Part shown: positions 8,825 to 17,534 of the stretch, in pieces
How positions within the stretch are numbered: the stretch's first letter is position 1
How the letters are laid out: every line of letters starts with the position of its first letter
Assembly (NCBI RefSeq): GCF_014196225.1
Contig: NZ_JACIDI010000001.1
Location: forward strand, 1 to 64,000
Direction of reading: 5' to 3'
Origin: Bacteroides pyogenes
GTDB taxonomy: Bacteria > Bacteroidota > Bacteroidia > Bacteroidales > Bacteroidaceae
DNA length: 64,000 nt
The notes under the pieces: generated by a model
What the model was told of the DNA's origin: nothing
Database searches by the model: none
What the model saw: only the letters and a program-made list of their open reading frames with translations
Translations under genes and position numbers: made by a program

Positions 8825-9618
8825 TGTTGTGCCTTGTTATTTCTATCCGTATCCATAATGTCATCACGATCTTCGGCAGTACGCTTGGAAGGCATCTTGA
8901 CGGCTATGACACCAGCGAAATTATGCCACTTTATAAACGTATCCGCATATTGGAAACCGGCATCGGAAAGAAGTTTCAGGTTTTCCGTCAGGCTCAAGGG
9001 GATCAGAACCCCTCTCAGGCTTTGCGACTTCTTGATAACTTGTTGCTCGTTCAATCCGTTCTCCTGCTTGAAATCCCAATACAAGTCGTTCCAGATATCT
9101 TCGAACAAAGAGTTCTCCGCCCTTATTTTCTCCACCAATATAAAGGCGCCCCCTTCTACCAATCCGTTATAGATCCGCTGAACCACCTTTTTTCTTTTCC
9201 ATAAAGGCAAAAACTGTAACGTATAGAGGGATAGGACCAAGTCTACGCTTATAAATTCATTGATATCCTCTATGTTTTGCTGCAAGAACTGGACGCATTC
9301 GCTATCGCATTTCTTCCTTGCGATCTCAATCATGGGCAAGCTCTCCTCCACTCCGATCAGTCTCACATTCCTTTTCCTCGCATGCTTCTGCAAGAGGAGA
9401 GAGATCGTCTCGCCGGTAGAAGACCCCAGATCATACACGACGCTGTTGTCTCGGATAAACCACTCACTCATCTCAATGACCGCCTTTTGCACTTCCTCGT
9501 ACAGAGGGACGCTTTTTCTCACATGCGTGTCAAAGTGTTGCGATACCTGTTCATCGAACTTCCACTCTCCGGGAATCGACGTGATCAAATCATCAACCTG
9601 CCCTTCCTTATTTTCCAT
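8821..9618 (-). CDS. CmoA-like class I SAM methyltransferase
   Basis: The 265-residue protein aligns along its length with CmoA, the carboxy-SAM synthase of tRNA modification. Shared features are FDEQVSQHF and SVPLYEEV at the N-terminus, VYDLGSSTGE (61-70) binding SAM, SLYTLQFLP, VEGGAFILVEK, DFKQENGLNE and the C-terminal KWHNFAGVIAVK. In my by-eye alignment the Arg that holds the carboxylate of carboxy-SAM in E. coli CmoA (R199) falls on Ser198 here. The enzyme may therefore be an ordinary SAM-dependent methyltransferase acting on the metallophore rather than a carboxy-SAM synthase. The tail after residue 242 is charged and unrelated. It is separated by 4 bp from the upstream membrane gene and overlaps the downstream gene by 4 bp. 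Confidence 0.75.
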   Translation of the reverse strand: MENKEGQVDDLITSIPGEWKFDEQVSQHFDTHVRKSVPLYEEVQKAVIEMSEWFIRDNSVVYDLGSSTGETISLLLQKHARKRNVRLIGVEESLPMIEIARKKCDSECVQFLQQNIEDINEFISVDLVLSLYTLQFLPLWKRKKVVQRIYNGLVEGGAFILVEKIRAENSLFEDIWNDLYWDFKQENGLNEQQVIKKSQSLRGVLIPLSLTENLKLLSDAGFQYADTFIKWHNFAGVIAVKMPSKRTAEDRDDIMDTDRNNKAQQ

Positions 9619-9622
9619 ATCA

Positions 9623-10417
9623 TTATCTTCTTTTAAATATATAATAAACTCCGATCACATTCAAGACCTCGGCCAGCGACATATACACGACCCATAGCGG
9701 CCTGTACGAATCCCCAGGACTTCCCCATACGAAAAAAACGATGAAATAGAGAAGAGAGAAGACAAGGATCGACTTAGCGAAGTTCATGAAAAAAAGAATC
9801 CTGCTGCTTACATAATACAGGATCACGGAGGAAAAAGCCGTGAAACCGCTAACCATTCCGAATGTATATCTGTCATAGGCGGAAACGGAAGCATAAGGTG
9901 TTGTGAACATCGCGTCCCAGGCCCATTCCGGGAACAGGATACTGACTATATGCAATAGAAATATCCCGCTCAGTATCCGGAACAAAGGGGTCAGGACAGG
10001 CAACTTCCGTTTTTCAGGCATCATGCCGTCGATCCCGGAGTTCAAGTAGAACATGCAGCTGCCGATGACAAGCCAAACCACGGGTTCGTAGTCGGATGAG
10101 ACATGCTCGATACCTGTCCGCAGCTTCAGTAAATGCATATAAAACCCCATAAATGCAACTAAGAAAGAGCAGAACCGAATGAGGCTCTTATATTTCTCCA
10201 CCTTTCTCAAGAACAGAAAATAGATACAGAAAAAACCGAAGAATAAGCATTCCGCCCGAAACAGGACGAGTGTCATTGCAGACGGCGCATCATGGATCCC
10301 CATGTAGGTATGAATGACATCCCACGGAAAGAATATCCATGGAAAGCCGGTAAAACATGCTATCACGCACAGCCACAGCATGCAGACAAGTATTTTCCGT
10401 TTATTTCTTTTGCTCAT
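9623..10417 (-). CDS. Polytopic membrane protein of unknown function
   Basis: The 264-residue protein has a basic N-terminus (MSKRNKRK) and about seven or eight hydrophobic helices spread over its length, ending in YIFKRR. I recognise no family or catalytic motif. It overlaps the preceding reductase gene by 17 bp and is followed after 4 bp by the CmoA-like gene, so it belongs to the operon. Possible roles are product export, an accessory part of the membrane methyltransferases, or a transport helper. None is shown by the sequence. Confidence 0.7.
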   Translation of the reverse strand: MSKRNKRKILVCMLWLCVIACFTGFPWIFFPWDVIHTYMGIHDAPSAMTLVLFRAECLFFGFFCIYFLFLRKVEKYKSLIRFCSFLVAFMGFYMHLLKLRTGIEHVSSDYEPVVWLVIGSCMFYLNSGIDGMMPEKRKLPVLTPLFRILSGIFLLHIVSILFPEWAWDAMFTTPYASVSAYDRYTFGMVSGFTAFSSVILYYVSSRILFFMNFAKSILVFSLLYFIVFFVWGSPGDSYRPLWVVYMSLAEVLNVIGVYYIFKRR

Positions 10418-11504
10418 AACACCTATATTTTATTCCATACGCATTCAGATCCGACATAAAAGATCGGCAATCCACTGCATCACAAAGACAATTCAATCCG
10501 CTTTTCACTTTGCCCTCCAGGATATACCGGGTCGCGAGGACAGCCGGCAAGGCCGTCCATAACAGATTGGAATGCGTGTACAAATAGTAGTATCGATCCG
10601 CATCCCTTCCAGCCTCGGAAACCCGGCAGACAACGCTTCCCCATTTATTCTCCTTTTTGACAAGGCGACGATAATCTTTTTGCAACATGCGTATAGCCCA
10701 GTCCAACCGATTCCGGTAGAAGAGTTTCAATGACATGAATTTCCCCATCGAAACATAGTCATTGATCATGACAAAGGCCGACAGGCTCCTAATTTGCTTC
10801 AACGAGAGGGCCAGTCGGCCCAATTCCGTACCAAACAGCGGCATGCAGATCTTTTTATGCCCGATGAAAGGGAAGAGGACCGTATGGGTATGCCGGAAAG
10901 GAGAAACGGCTTTTCTCTCTCCATAAGAATAGGCATAGGAACGTACCTCCCCCGTCGAAGACGCGACAAGATCATAGGTCGAAGCGTATGACCAGTTGTC
11001 GACTGCCCCGTAATAGATCGTAAACTCTGTCTTTTCTGGATTGTCCATATGAGTTTCTATCACAGCTTTAGAAAATACGCCGGAAATACCGGGCATCCAG
11101 CCCGCTCCCGTAACAAAACAAAGATTCCGGCTTTCTATCTTTTCCTGGTAAGACTCCAAGAGTTCGGGCAAGAGGTCATATCCTCCGATATCCATGTAGT
11201 GACAATGGTTCTTCAGCGCCTCCAGGGCTATCTTGTCACGGATCTCAAACGAAGGACCGGCCGCATTGATGACCAGCAGACAGCGTGAACAGAAATCTGC
11301 CAGTTCCGCATCATTCCGATAGTCTACCCGGCAATATTCAAATCGTTCGTTATTCCCGGATCTGTCGACAGGTATCTCTTCCTGAACTTTCCGGCTGCCG
11401 ATCAAGAGGGGCGGACAAGCCTTCAACCGAGCCAACTGCTCCACGATGACGGCACCGATTGTTCCCGTTCCACCTATTATTCCGATATGTCTAGAATTCG
11501 TCAT
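10401..11504 (-). CDS. Saccharopine-dehydrogenase-like NAD(P)-dependent reductase (copy 2)
   Basis: The 367-residue protein opens with a Rossmann dinucleotide-binding motif GIIGGTGTIGAVIVEQL (residues 8-24). It continues with VDYRNDAELADFC, LVINAAGPS and YMDIGGYD, the usual order of saccharopine dehydrogenase-like proteins. The C-terminal half is divergent. In natural-product operons such proteins act as imine reductases, trans-acting enoyl reductases or opine-forming dehydrogenases. Reduction of a thiazoline/oxazoline or of an imine conjugate would fit here. Its ATG overlaps the end of the paralogous upstream gene by 14 bp. It is not the Gfo/Idh fold of the YbtU/PchG thiazolinyl reductases. 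Confidence 0.72.
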   Translation of the reverse strand: MTNSRHIGIIGGTGTIGAVIVEQLARLKACPPLLIGSRKVQEEIPVDRSGNNERFEYCRVDYRNDAELADFCSRCLLVINAAGPSFEIRDKIALEALKNHCHYMDIGGYDLLPELLESYQEKIESRNLCFVTGAGWMPGISGVFSKAVIETHMDNPEKTEFTIYYGAVDNWSYASTYDLVASSTGEVRSYAYSYGERKAVSPFRHTHTVLFPFIGHKKICMPLFGTELGRLALSLKQIRSLSAFVMINDYVSMGKFMSLKLFYRNRLDWAIRMLQKDYRRLVKKENKWGSVVCRVSEAGRDADRYYYLYTHSNLLWTALPAVLATRYILEGKVKSGLNCLCDAVDCRSFMSDLNAYGIKYRCYEQKK

Positions 11505-12591
11505 AGCCCGATTTCCTTATGGATACGTGTATATCGTTGTCTTCGAGCGTTTCATTCAGCAGAGGTAGATCGACATTCATCTCTTCAAATGAAAACACAC
11601 CCGGAGCGACTGGAATCCGTCCCTTTATTATCAGAAGGACAATCGTGGCGCAGAAGGCTCCCGTCAGCCGGAAGGAAGAATCCGAATGCAAAGAACATTT
11701 CACCGTCGCGGTTTGGTTCTTGACGGAAACATAGGCTATCACCGCCTTTTCATTCCTTGCATTTTTATCCAACCGGTTCTGCTGCTTATTCACCATTTTA
11801 CAAATCAGCCTTCTGATCAGGGAGCTCTTTCTCAGCAACGGGACTATACCCATCGGAAGATGTTGCAGATGGAAAGCGCAATCAAAATTCCGCAACGCCC
11901 TCAAACGATCGGCTCGCCGTATCGTCTTCACCTCCGGGCTGGAAAAATAGATCAAGGGCAGATGAGTATGAAAGCTGTCAAAAGAAAAGGTCCTGTTCCA
12001 CGGGTATTTACGCGGGTTCATCTTTTTGACATTCCCTGCAGAAATTACCCTTATATCCTCCTTAAACCCCTCAAACATATTCATAATCGAAGCCATTCCC
12101 GAAGCCACACCCGCTCCGAAATAGATACGCGAGCAGGCATCCGAAGCAGGTTTCTTCAAATATTCCGCCGCATACTCCAGCATGAAGGTCGTCAATCCGG
12201 GACATAATCCCATTCCGGTGAAAATCGTTCCACGGAAATCGGTGGCATTTCTGTTTCTCAAATCCAGTAGGCATTCAGCATGCTTATAGTCATCATTGAT
12301 ATCTATACAAACGACATGATTCCTCAAACAAACCCTATAGACTTCCATTCCTACGGAAGAAAAAGGACCAAGAGCCAATATGACGACATCGAATTGACAG
12401 ATGACGGCATTCAATGCCTCCGTATCGTGTATATCCATCTTTATGAATCCGACTCTTTTATCTGGTATCTCATGAATGCCCCTCGAGGAAACAAACAGTT
12501 CGCAACCCTCATAATCACACAATAAATAATCGACAATGAATCGTCCGGCAACCCCTGTACCGCCAACGACTAAAACTTTCTTTCTACACAT
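11491..12591 (-). CDS. Saccharopine-dehydrogenase-like NAD(P)-dependent reductase (copy 1)
   Basis: I place the start at the ATG of MCRKKVLVVGGTGVAGR (12591), preceded by GAAAGAGAG. A longer reading frame reaches 12675 but its first 28 residues precede the Rossmann fold and do not look native. The protein has the motif VGGTGVAGRFIVDYLL, then DIHDTEALNAVI, VILALGPFSSVG, DINDDYKHAECLL and GMGLCPGLT. It is a paralogue of the next gene, suggesting duplication inside the operon and two successive reductions or a heterodimer. It overlaps the end of the preceding membrane-protein gene by 22 bp. The substrate is unknown. Confidence 0.7.
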   Translation of the reverse strand: MCRKKVLVVGGTGVAGRFIVDYLLCDYEGCELFVSSRGIHEIPDKRVGFIKMDIHDTEALNAVICQFDVVILALGPFSSVGMEVYRVCLRNHVVCIDINDDYKHAECLLDLRNRNATDFRGTIFTGMGLCPGLTTFMLEYAAEYLKKPASDACSRIYFGAGVASGMASIMNMFEGFKEDIRVISAGNVKKMNPRKYPWNRTFSFDSFHTHLPLIYFSSPEVKTIRRADRLRALRNFDCAFHLQHLPMGIVPLLRKSSLIRRLICKMVNKQQNRLDKNARNEKAVIAYVSVKNQTATVKCSLHSDSSFRLTGAFCATIVLLIIKGRIPVAPGVFSFEEMNVDLPLLNETLEDNDIHVSIRKSGYDEF

Positions 12592-13226
12592 AAATTTCTC
12601 TCTTTCTTCAGACTCATCCAGCAGATGGCATAATAGGAAGTGACCCCCAAGCTGAAAATCCCGGGCTGAAGGCATTCCGCACGCGGGTCAATCCAGACCA
12701 TAACAGACGAAATAAGAGTCAACATAACCGGATTCATCACAATGGACCAACGGGGTACCACGGCCTTAGCCGAAAAATTGCTAAATCCGACGACCAGCCA
12801 ACTGACCGGAAGCAAAATAAACATAAAAGGATAGAAGGGCAGATTGGACGCAACCAATACTTGCCAATCCATACCGGCCACATCCATCGTTCCAGACATG
12901 CCTATCCGATAGATTATGGCATAACTATAATGGAAAAAAGCCAACATCAACAAAGAATATACGATAGAAGCCGAACAGAGAAGTGCCACCCGCCTATTGA
13001 CTCTGCACATTGTCTTGTACACGAAGTACACGCCGGTGATCCAGAAAGGAAACAGGAAAACACATCCATACGACGACAAGTTCAAAACCATACTGTCCAA
13101 CGATAATAATTTCGAAACGAAATAGGTCGTCTCTACGGTGGTCATTTGCACCCAATAGTCACAAACGATCACAAATACCCCGCCTATTACGCTTTGAATG
13201 AAAATCAGATCTTCATATTTTTTCAT
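12570..13226 (-). CDS. Polytopic membrane protein of unknown function
   Basis: The start is taken at the ATG of MKKYEDLIF. A GTG at 13280 would add 18 residues and lies 12 bp after the stop of the lipoprotein gene. The protein of about 218 residues has six or seven hydrophobic segments, two conserved-looking patches (FWITGVYFVYK, LPVSWLVVGFSNF) and a basic C-terminal tail. No family recognised with confidence. Its position between the lipoprotein and the two reductases makes it part of the operon. A role in export or membrane-linked assembly is conceivable but unproven. Confidence 0.65.
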   Translation of the reverse strand: MKKYEDLIFIQSVIGGVFVIVCDYWVQMTTVETTYFVSKLLSLDSMVLNLSSYGCVFLFPFWITGVYFVYKTMCRVNRRVALLCSASIVYSLLMLAFFHYSYAIIYRIGMSGTMDVAGMDWQVLVASNLPFYPFMFILLPVSWLVVGFSNFSAKAVVPRWSIVMNPVMLTLISSVMVWIDPRAECLQPGIFSLGVTSYYAICWMSLKKERNLCVERKF

Positions 13227-13291
13227 CTCGATGGTTTGCAAAAAGAGAGGTGCCGACCGATAGGACAGAGGCCGGCACACTTCTCTGTCGT

Positions 13292-14488
13292 TTATTTCAA
13301 GTTACTGATCATATAAGGCGCTCCGACGGTCTTGATCTTCATATTCTCATAACTTCCGTTCTTCATATGATAGATATAGTATCCCGTGCCTAACGTCGAA
13401 GCCATACCCCAGACAATAGCATCTCCAGCCTTGCAGACAGAGGTAGCCCATCCCGTTGTACCGTCAAAATCCAGTTTCTTCAACGTTTCGCCATAGAGAT
13501 CGATTTCAAAGGCTTGCATAGATTTATCATTGACATAGTCGGGCGGATTGCTCATCGCTCCCGGAATGTTCAGATAGGCGTACACTTTTCCGTTTCCTGC
13601 GTACACTTTGTTGTAAACGTAAGACGCCTTACTGCCCTTCACACCGGGAATATCCTTGTCTGAGACGGGAAAATAATACGACTTATCAAATTCCTGCTCA
13701 TTCTTCTTAATACGCAGGAAACCTTCCTTCAGGTTCGGGACATAGCCGAACATGGCTACGCTATAAAAATAAATATCCCCTTTTTCATCGATAAACGGAT
13801 CGCCGGCAGGAGTCATTGACGACACCATGGTAGCCCTATCATCGCTAATCATCTTGATGGGCTTGTCTGTCTTTGTATCGATAAGCACAATGTGCGAACC
13901 CGCATTGGGGTTGAATTGGGACCTCAATTGCGTTAGCGATACATACAGAATGCCGTCTCTGATGATGGAACTAGCGGGTTCGGGGTTGTTGTCTCCGCTC
14001 TCCTTGCCGATCGCGAACTCTGACAAATCGATCTCGCCCGTCTTCTTCATTGTCGACGGATCTATAATCCATAGTTTGCCCAGACCGAGACAAGACACAT
14101 ACGCCTTGGTATCCGAGACGAAAGAGATGAAGACCGCCTTCGCACCGGCGGGGAATATCAAGGTCTGTCCCTCCTGGACAAGATTGCCTCTGTTTACCGC
14201 ATACTTATAGAAATATTCCGTATCCGTCACATATACCTTATCTTTATGGACATAGGTAAACGCACCTTTCGCAAGAATCTGCGCTTTATCCGTATCCACT
14301 TCACCGACATTCAAGTCTTTAAACAGACTGATATAGGTGTTGTCTCCGACATTGACACTGTGAACAAACCCTGCATCTTCTTCACTTGATGAAGGAGTAG
14401 GATCATCTTTCTCACATGAAATGCAGAAAGAAGAAAGCAACAGAATCGTTGCAAATAATGAATTCTTTTTCATTCTCATACTATTCAA
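13292..14488 (-). CDS. XusB-like surface lipoprotein (DUF4374-type beta-propeller)
   Basis: The 398-residue protein has a signal peptide ending in a lipobox (FCISC, lipidated Cys25), then an acidic, Ser-rich linker. Propeller-like repeats follow, for example AKAVFISFVSDTKAYVS, GKLWIIDPSTM and GSHIVLIDTKTDK. It follows a TonB-dependent receptor after 23 bp. This pairing and fold recall XusB, the siderophore-binding lipoprotein of the Bacteroides XusABC xenosiderophore system, which caps the receptor XusA. Here it would bind the self-made metal complex at the surface and hand it to the receptor. The family assignment is by pattern; the ligand is inferred from context. Confidence 0.7.
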   Translation of the reverse strand: MNSMRMKKNSLFATILLLSSFCISCEKDDPTPSSSEEDAGFVHSVNVGDNTYISLFKDLNVGEVDTDKAQILAKGAFTYVHKDKVYVTDTEYFYKYAVNRGNLVQEGQTLIFPAGAKAVFISFVSDTKAYVSCLGLGKLWIIDPSTMKKTGEIDLSEFAIGKESGDNNPEPASSIIRDGILYVSLTQLRSQFNPNAGSHIVLIDTKTDKPIKMISDDRATMVSSMTPAGDPFIDEKGDIYFYSVAMFGYVPNLKEGFLRIKKNEQEFDKSYYFPVSDKDIPGVKGSKASYVYNKVYAGNGKVYAYLNIPGAMSNPPDYVNDKSMQAFEIDLYGETLKKLDFDGTTGWATSVCKAGDAIVWGMASTLGTGYYIYHMKNGSYENMKIKTVGAPYMISNLK

Positions 14489-14511
14489 AAATTAGGTTAT
14501 TAATAATAAGA

Positions 14512-16941
14512 TTACAAACTCATTGCCCCGCCGGAAGTCTTGTCACGGAACAGATTGAACCTCAACTTCACCTTGAATGTCCGTCCCTGCAAAGGCTTCT
14601 TGAACTCCATATAGTTCTCCTTGTTGAAGAGATTTTCGATCTCGCATCCCAGCGAGACATTGTTATGCCAGAAAGACTGCTGCAATCCCACCGTAAAAAG
14701 ATGGCTGCTCGGAATGATCCATTTCTTGCGCTGCTCCGGCAAAGAACTCATTTGCCAGCCCCAGTCGAACGCCCCGACATAGGAGGCATCTACGTATATT
14801 CTCGACAGTTCATGCTTGCCCAATATCCCTTCGGCATGATATTCCGCTCCATAATTGAAGTAGAAATCAGGGATATTCGGAACCTTCTTCCTATACGTGG
14901 GGTTTTCCAGCGTCCTATCGGCGGACGTCCATTTCAACCGGTCTCTTATATCCTGAAGCGTCATATTGAAATAAGCATAGATGTCGGGGGTGAGATCGAC
15001 CTTTAGATCCACATCGAATCCCATGATGCTTGTCTTTCCCAAATTAGTGTAGATAGCCTGAAGATCTGCCGGGAAAAGCCGGATCATATCCGTTATATAC
15101 ATATAATACAGATTTGATTCCAGCTGTACACGCGACAAGCCCATTATATGCTGCTTGTCTACGACAAGCCCGACATTCAGATTGTCTCCTCTCTCCGGGC
15201 GCAAACTGACCGAAGGTTTTATGCTTATCCCGTTGCCGAACAGTTCACCCGCATCCGGAATCCGAACATTATGCGAAAATGAGACCTTGCCCCTTATCCC
15301 CTTAAAAAACTCGTAGCTGATGCCTTCGCTGAAACCATAATAAAACTTGCTGATGCTCGTCACCTTCGGCTCGATCTTGCCCCCCGAACCATCTTCCGTC
15401 AGCTTATCGCTTGTTCGGTAAATCCGGGAATTTAAACAATACAGACTCAGCATCAAGGAGTTCTGCAACCGATTGTGCATCTCCATATATACATGGGATA
15501 ATCCCAACGTATTACCGATCATTTTACTGGGAAAAGCGCTCGGATCAAACCCCAAATAGCTCTTCATATAATCATCTTTCGGCCTGTAATTGGAATAGGC
15601 GAACTGATTATTCGCATTGAAAGTATGTTTTCCCCGCTCATATTTCAAGTTGATCTTATCTCTCAGTTCGAACTGCTTGTCCTGTGAGTTGTTGAACAGG
15701 TTTTCTTCCGTCTCTCCCATCGACGGCGTAATACTGCCATCCCATTGCTTTCTGGACCGGACCGTATCCACAAAATAAGTCTGTATAATCGGTACGACAA
15801 GGGCCGATTTCAATTCCAGCCCTTGCAACAGGAAGTTTTTCTTTTCCATCACAAGAGTCGGCATCGTATTGGTCCCGTACGTATAAGCATGCCGGGAGTC
15901 AAAATTCAAGGACTGGATGCCTTTCTTGTTGTTGTACAGGGCGCATTCGAACTCCAATTTGTCGAAATACAACTTAGTGAATGCGATACCGGCATGATAG
16001 AATGTCGATCTGTAATAATCATTGTTTCTCTTTACCTTCCGGTATTCGGACGGAGGAAGATTGGTCTCGAAGACAGGCCACGTCATCGTATAGTCATTAT
16101 CAGACTTATTGTTGAATAAAGCGAGGCTGACCTGTATTCCCGGCTTGGTAAATAATTTTTTCGTACTGACAAGCGTCTTCGAAGTTCCGAAGGAAGCAAA
16201 TTCCTGCGTAAAACCGATAAGGTCGCAATCGTCTTCCCTTGTCACGACATTGATGGCTCCTCCCAATCCGTCTCCTCCGTATTCGGCCGGCACGATACCC
16301 TTGTACACCTCAATATATTTGATCACATCGATCGGTATGTCATTAATATCGAACGAGCCGTCCGGACTATTGAGCGGGAAGCCGTCGATATAGACCGCGA
16401 CCCGTTTCCCTTCCAAACCGTGTACCGACATACGCGAGGCACTGCCCAGTCCTCCCGATTTCCGAACTTTAAGCCCGGAAGTACGACTGAGTATTTCTTC
16501 GATCCCGCTCGAACGGCCTCTCAACTTCGCTCCGTCGACAACCGTCACGGCCATCGGACTTTTACGGATCTGGTTGATCTCTGCCTGCTGTACGGAGGCT
16601 TTCACCAGAACCTCGTTCAGTACTTTTGAACTCTCTTCCAGCAGAAAGTTCTTCATCGTACTCCCATCGACCGGAACGGATTGTTTTATCGTCTTATATC
16701 CGATGAATGAGACCTCCACAAGATATGTCCCGCTTTGGGACAGCTTGATTTTATAAAGTCCTTTTTCATCCGTATTGTCTCCTGTCTGGCTTTCCCGTAT
16801 ATATACGGAAGCACCAGCAACCGGCTCATTCGTCTTCTTGTCGATGACGCGACCGGACAAAAAGGTTTGTGCCCAGGACAACATCGGGACACAACAGATT
16901 CCCATAATGGTCAAAATCAGCTTTCCTTTTCTATACAACAT
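14512..16941 (-). CDS. TonB-dependent receptor with carboxypeptidase-regulatory-like N-domain
   Basis: The 809-residue protein has a signal peptide (cleavage after LSWAQ). A CarboxypepD_reg-like domain follows at about 27-105 (LSGRVIDKKTNEPVAGASV). The plug domain covers about 120-235 (SGLKVRKSGGLGSASRMSV, RVAVYIDGFPLN, AEYGGDGLGGAINVVTR), and a 22-strand-type barrel runs to the C-terminal aromatic/hydrophobic strand. There is no SusD partner, so it is a metal-chelate type rather than a glycan receptor. The ATG overlaps the PPTase stop by 25 bp, giving tight coupling to the biosynthetic genes. The likely ligand is the metallophore made by the NRPS, with the next gene product as surface lid. 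Confidence 0.9.
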   Translation of the reverse strand: MLYRKGKLILTIMGICCVPMLSWAQTFLSGRVIDKKTNEPVAGASVYIRESQTGDNTDEKGLYKIKLSQSGTYLVEVSFIGYKTIKQSVPVDGSTMKNFLLEESSKVLNEVLVKASVQQAEINQIRKSPMAVTVVDGAKLRGRSSGIEEILSRTSGLKVRKSGGLGSASRMSVHGLEGKRVAVYIDGFPLNSPDGSFDINDIPIDVIKYIEVYKGIVPAEYGGDGLGGAINVVTREDDCDLIGFTQEFASFGTSKTLVSTKKLFTKPGIQVSLALFNNKSDNDYTMTWPVFETNLPPSEYRKVKRNNDYYRSTFYHAGIAFTKLYFDKLEFECALYNNKKGIQSLNFDSRHAYTYGTNTMPTLVMEKKNFLLQGLELKSALVVPIIQTYFVDTVRSRKQWDGSITPSMGETEENLFNNSQDKQFELRDKINLKYERGKHTFNANNQFAYSNYRPKDDYMKSYLGFDPSAFPSKMIGNTLGLSHVYMEMHNRLQNSLMLSLYCLNSRIYRTSDKLTEDGSGGKIEPKVTSISKFYYGFSEGISYEFFKGIRGKVSFSHNVRIPDAGELFGNGISIKPSVSLRPERGDNLNVGLVVDKQHIMGLSRVQLESNLYYMYITDMIRLFPADLQAIYTNLGKTSIMGFDVDLKVDLTPDIYAYFNMTLQDIRDRLKWTSADRTLENPTYRKKVPNIPDFYFNYGAEYHAEGILGKHELSRIYVDASYVGAFDWGWQMSSLPEQRKKWIIPSSHLFTVGLQQSFWHNNVSLGCEIENLFNKENYMEFKKPLQGRTFKVKLRFNLFRDKTSGGAMSL

Positions 16942-17534
16942 ACGTTTATTACAAATTTACCTTTGTTAAACATATACATCTTAATCATATCAGACCTCTC
17001 TGACACCTGGATCGTGTCGATATCCATCCAATCATACGCAGCATGAGCTACCACATAATAAGCCTTCCATACAGCCTCCTTACGCGAAAATATATCAACG
17101 GGAGAAAATGTTTTTCGTTTGATATGCCGTATCTCTTCCGGCGTACAGAATAAGGCATATTCCTTTTCGGTCAATGCGATTGTCCGATCCTCGATATCGA
17201 TTCCAATCCCCTTATATTTCTTCTTCCTCCCGACAGCAGCCACCGCGACCGTATCCTTATGGGAAATAGAGCCGACCATGTCCCCTGCCCATATAGGTTC
17301 TCCCTTTTCCCCCTTCAATACAGGAAAAGCTTTCTCTTTCAAGGCCAACAAAGCAGAATGTGCGGCACAACGTCCCAAAATGAACGTTTTCAGGCGTACT
17401 TCCGACCAGGAATCTCTGACAAGAGTTCTTTCCTCTTGAAAAAGGAATCCGCCTGTGGCAAAAGGCGTGCCTTCGACCATTTCCACGGCCATGTCTGGGA
17501 GTCGGAATAAAGAGCTATAATACATGCGACTCAA
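16917..17534 (-). CDS. 4'-phosphopantetheinyl transferase (EntD/Sfp superfamily)
   Basis: The 205-residue protein contains the three family motifs: GSISHK (about 88-93), GIDIED (111-116, Mg-binding Asp residues) and FSRKEAVWKA (149-158, catalytic Glu and Lys). The LGRCAAHSAL stretch near residue 53 is also typical of EntD-type enzymes. It moves phosphopantetheine from CoA onto a Ser of carrier domains. It overlaps the NRPS stop by 20 bp, so it almost certainly activates the two canonical carrier domains of that protein. The N-terminal region is short for an EntD but all catalytic parts are present. Confidence 0.9.
   Translation of the reverse strand: MSRMYYSSLFRLPDMAVEMVEGTPFATGGFLFQEERTLVRDSWSEVRLKTFILGRCAAHSALLALKEKAFPVLKGEKGEPIWAGDMVGSISHKDTVAVAAVGRKKKYKGIGIDIEDRTIALTEKEYALFCTPEEIRHIKRKTFSPVDIFSRKEAVWKAYYVVAHAAYDWMDIDTIQVSERSDMIKMYMFNKGKFVINVCCIEKES

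Noticed and set aside
9623..10417. MFS- or MATE-type exporter of the metallophore
   Set aside because: The protein is membrane-embedded but too short and without family motifs, so export cannot be claimed.
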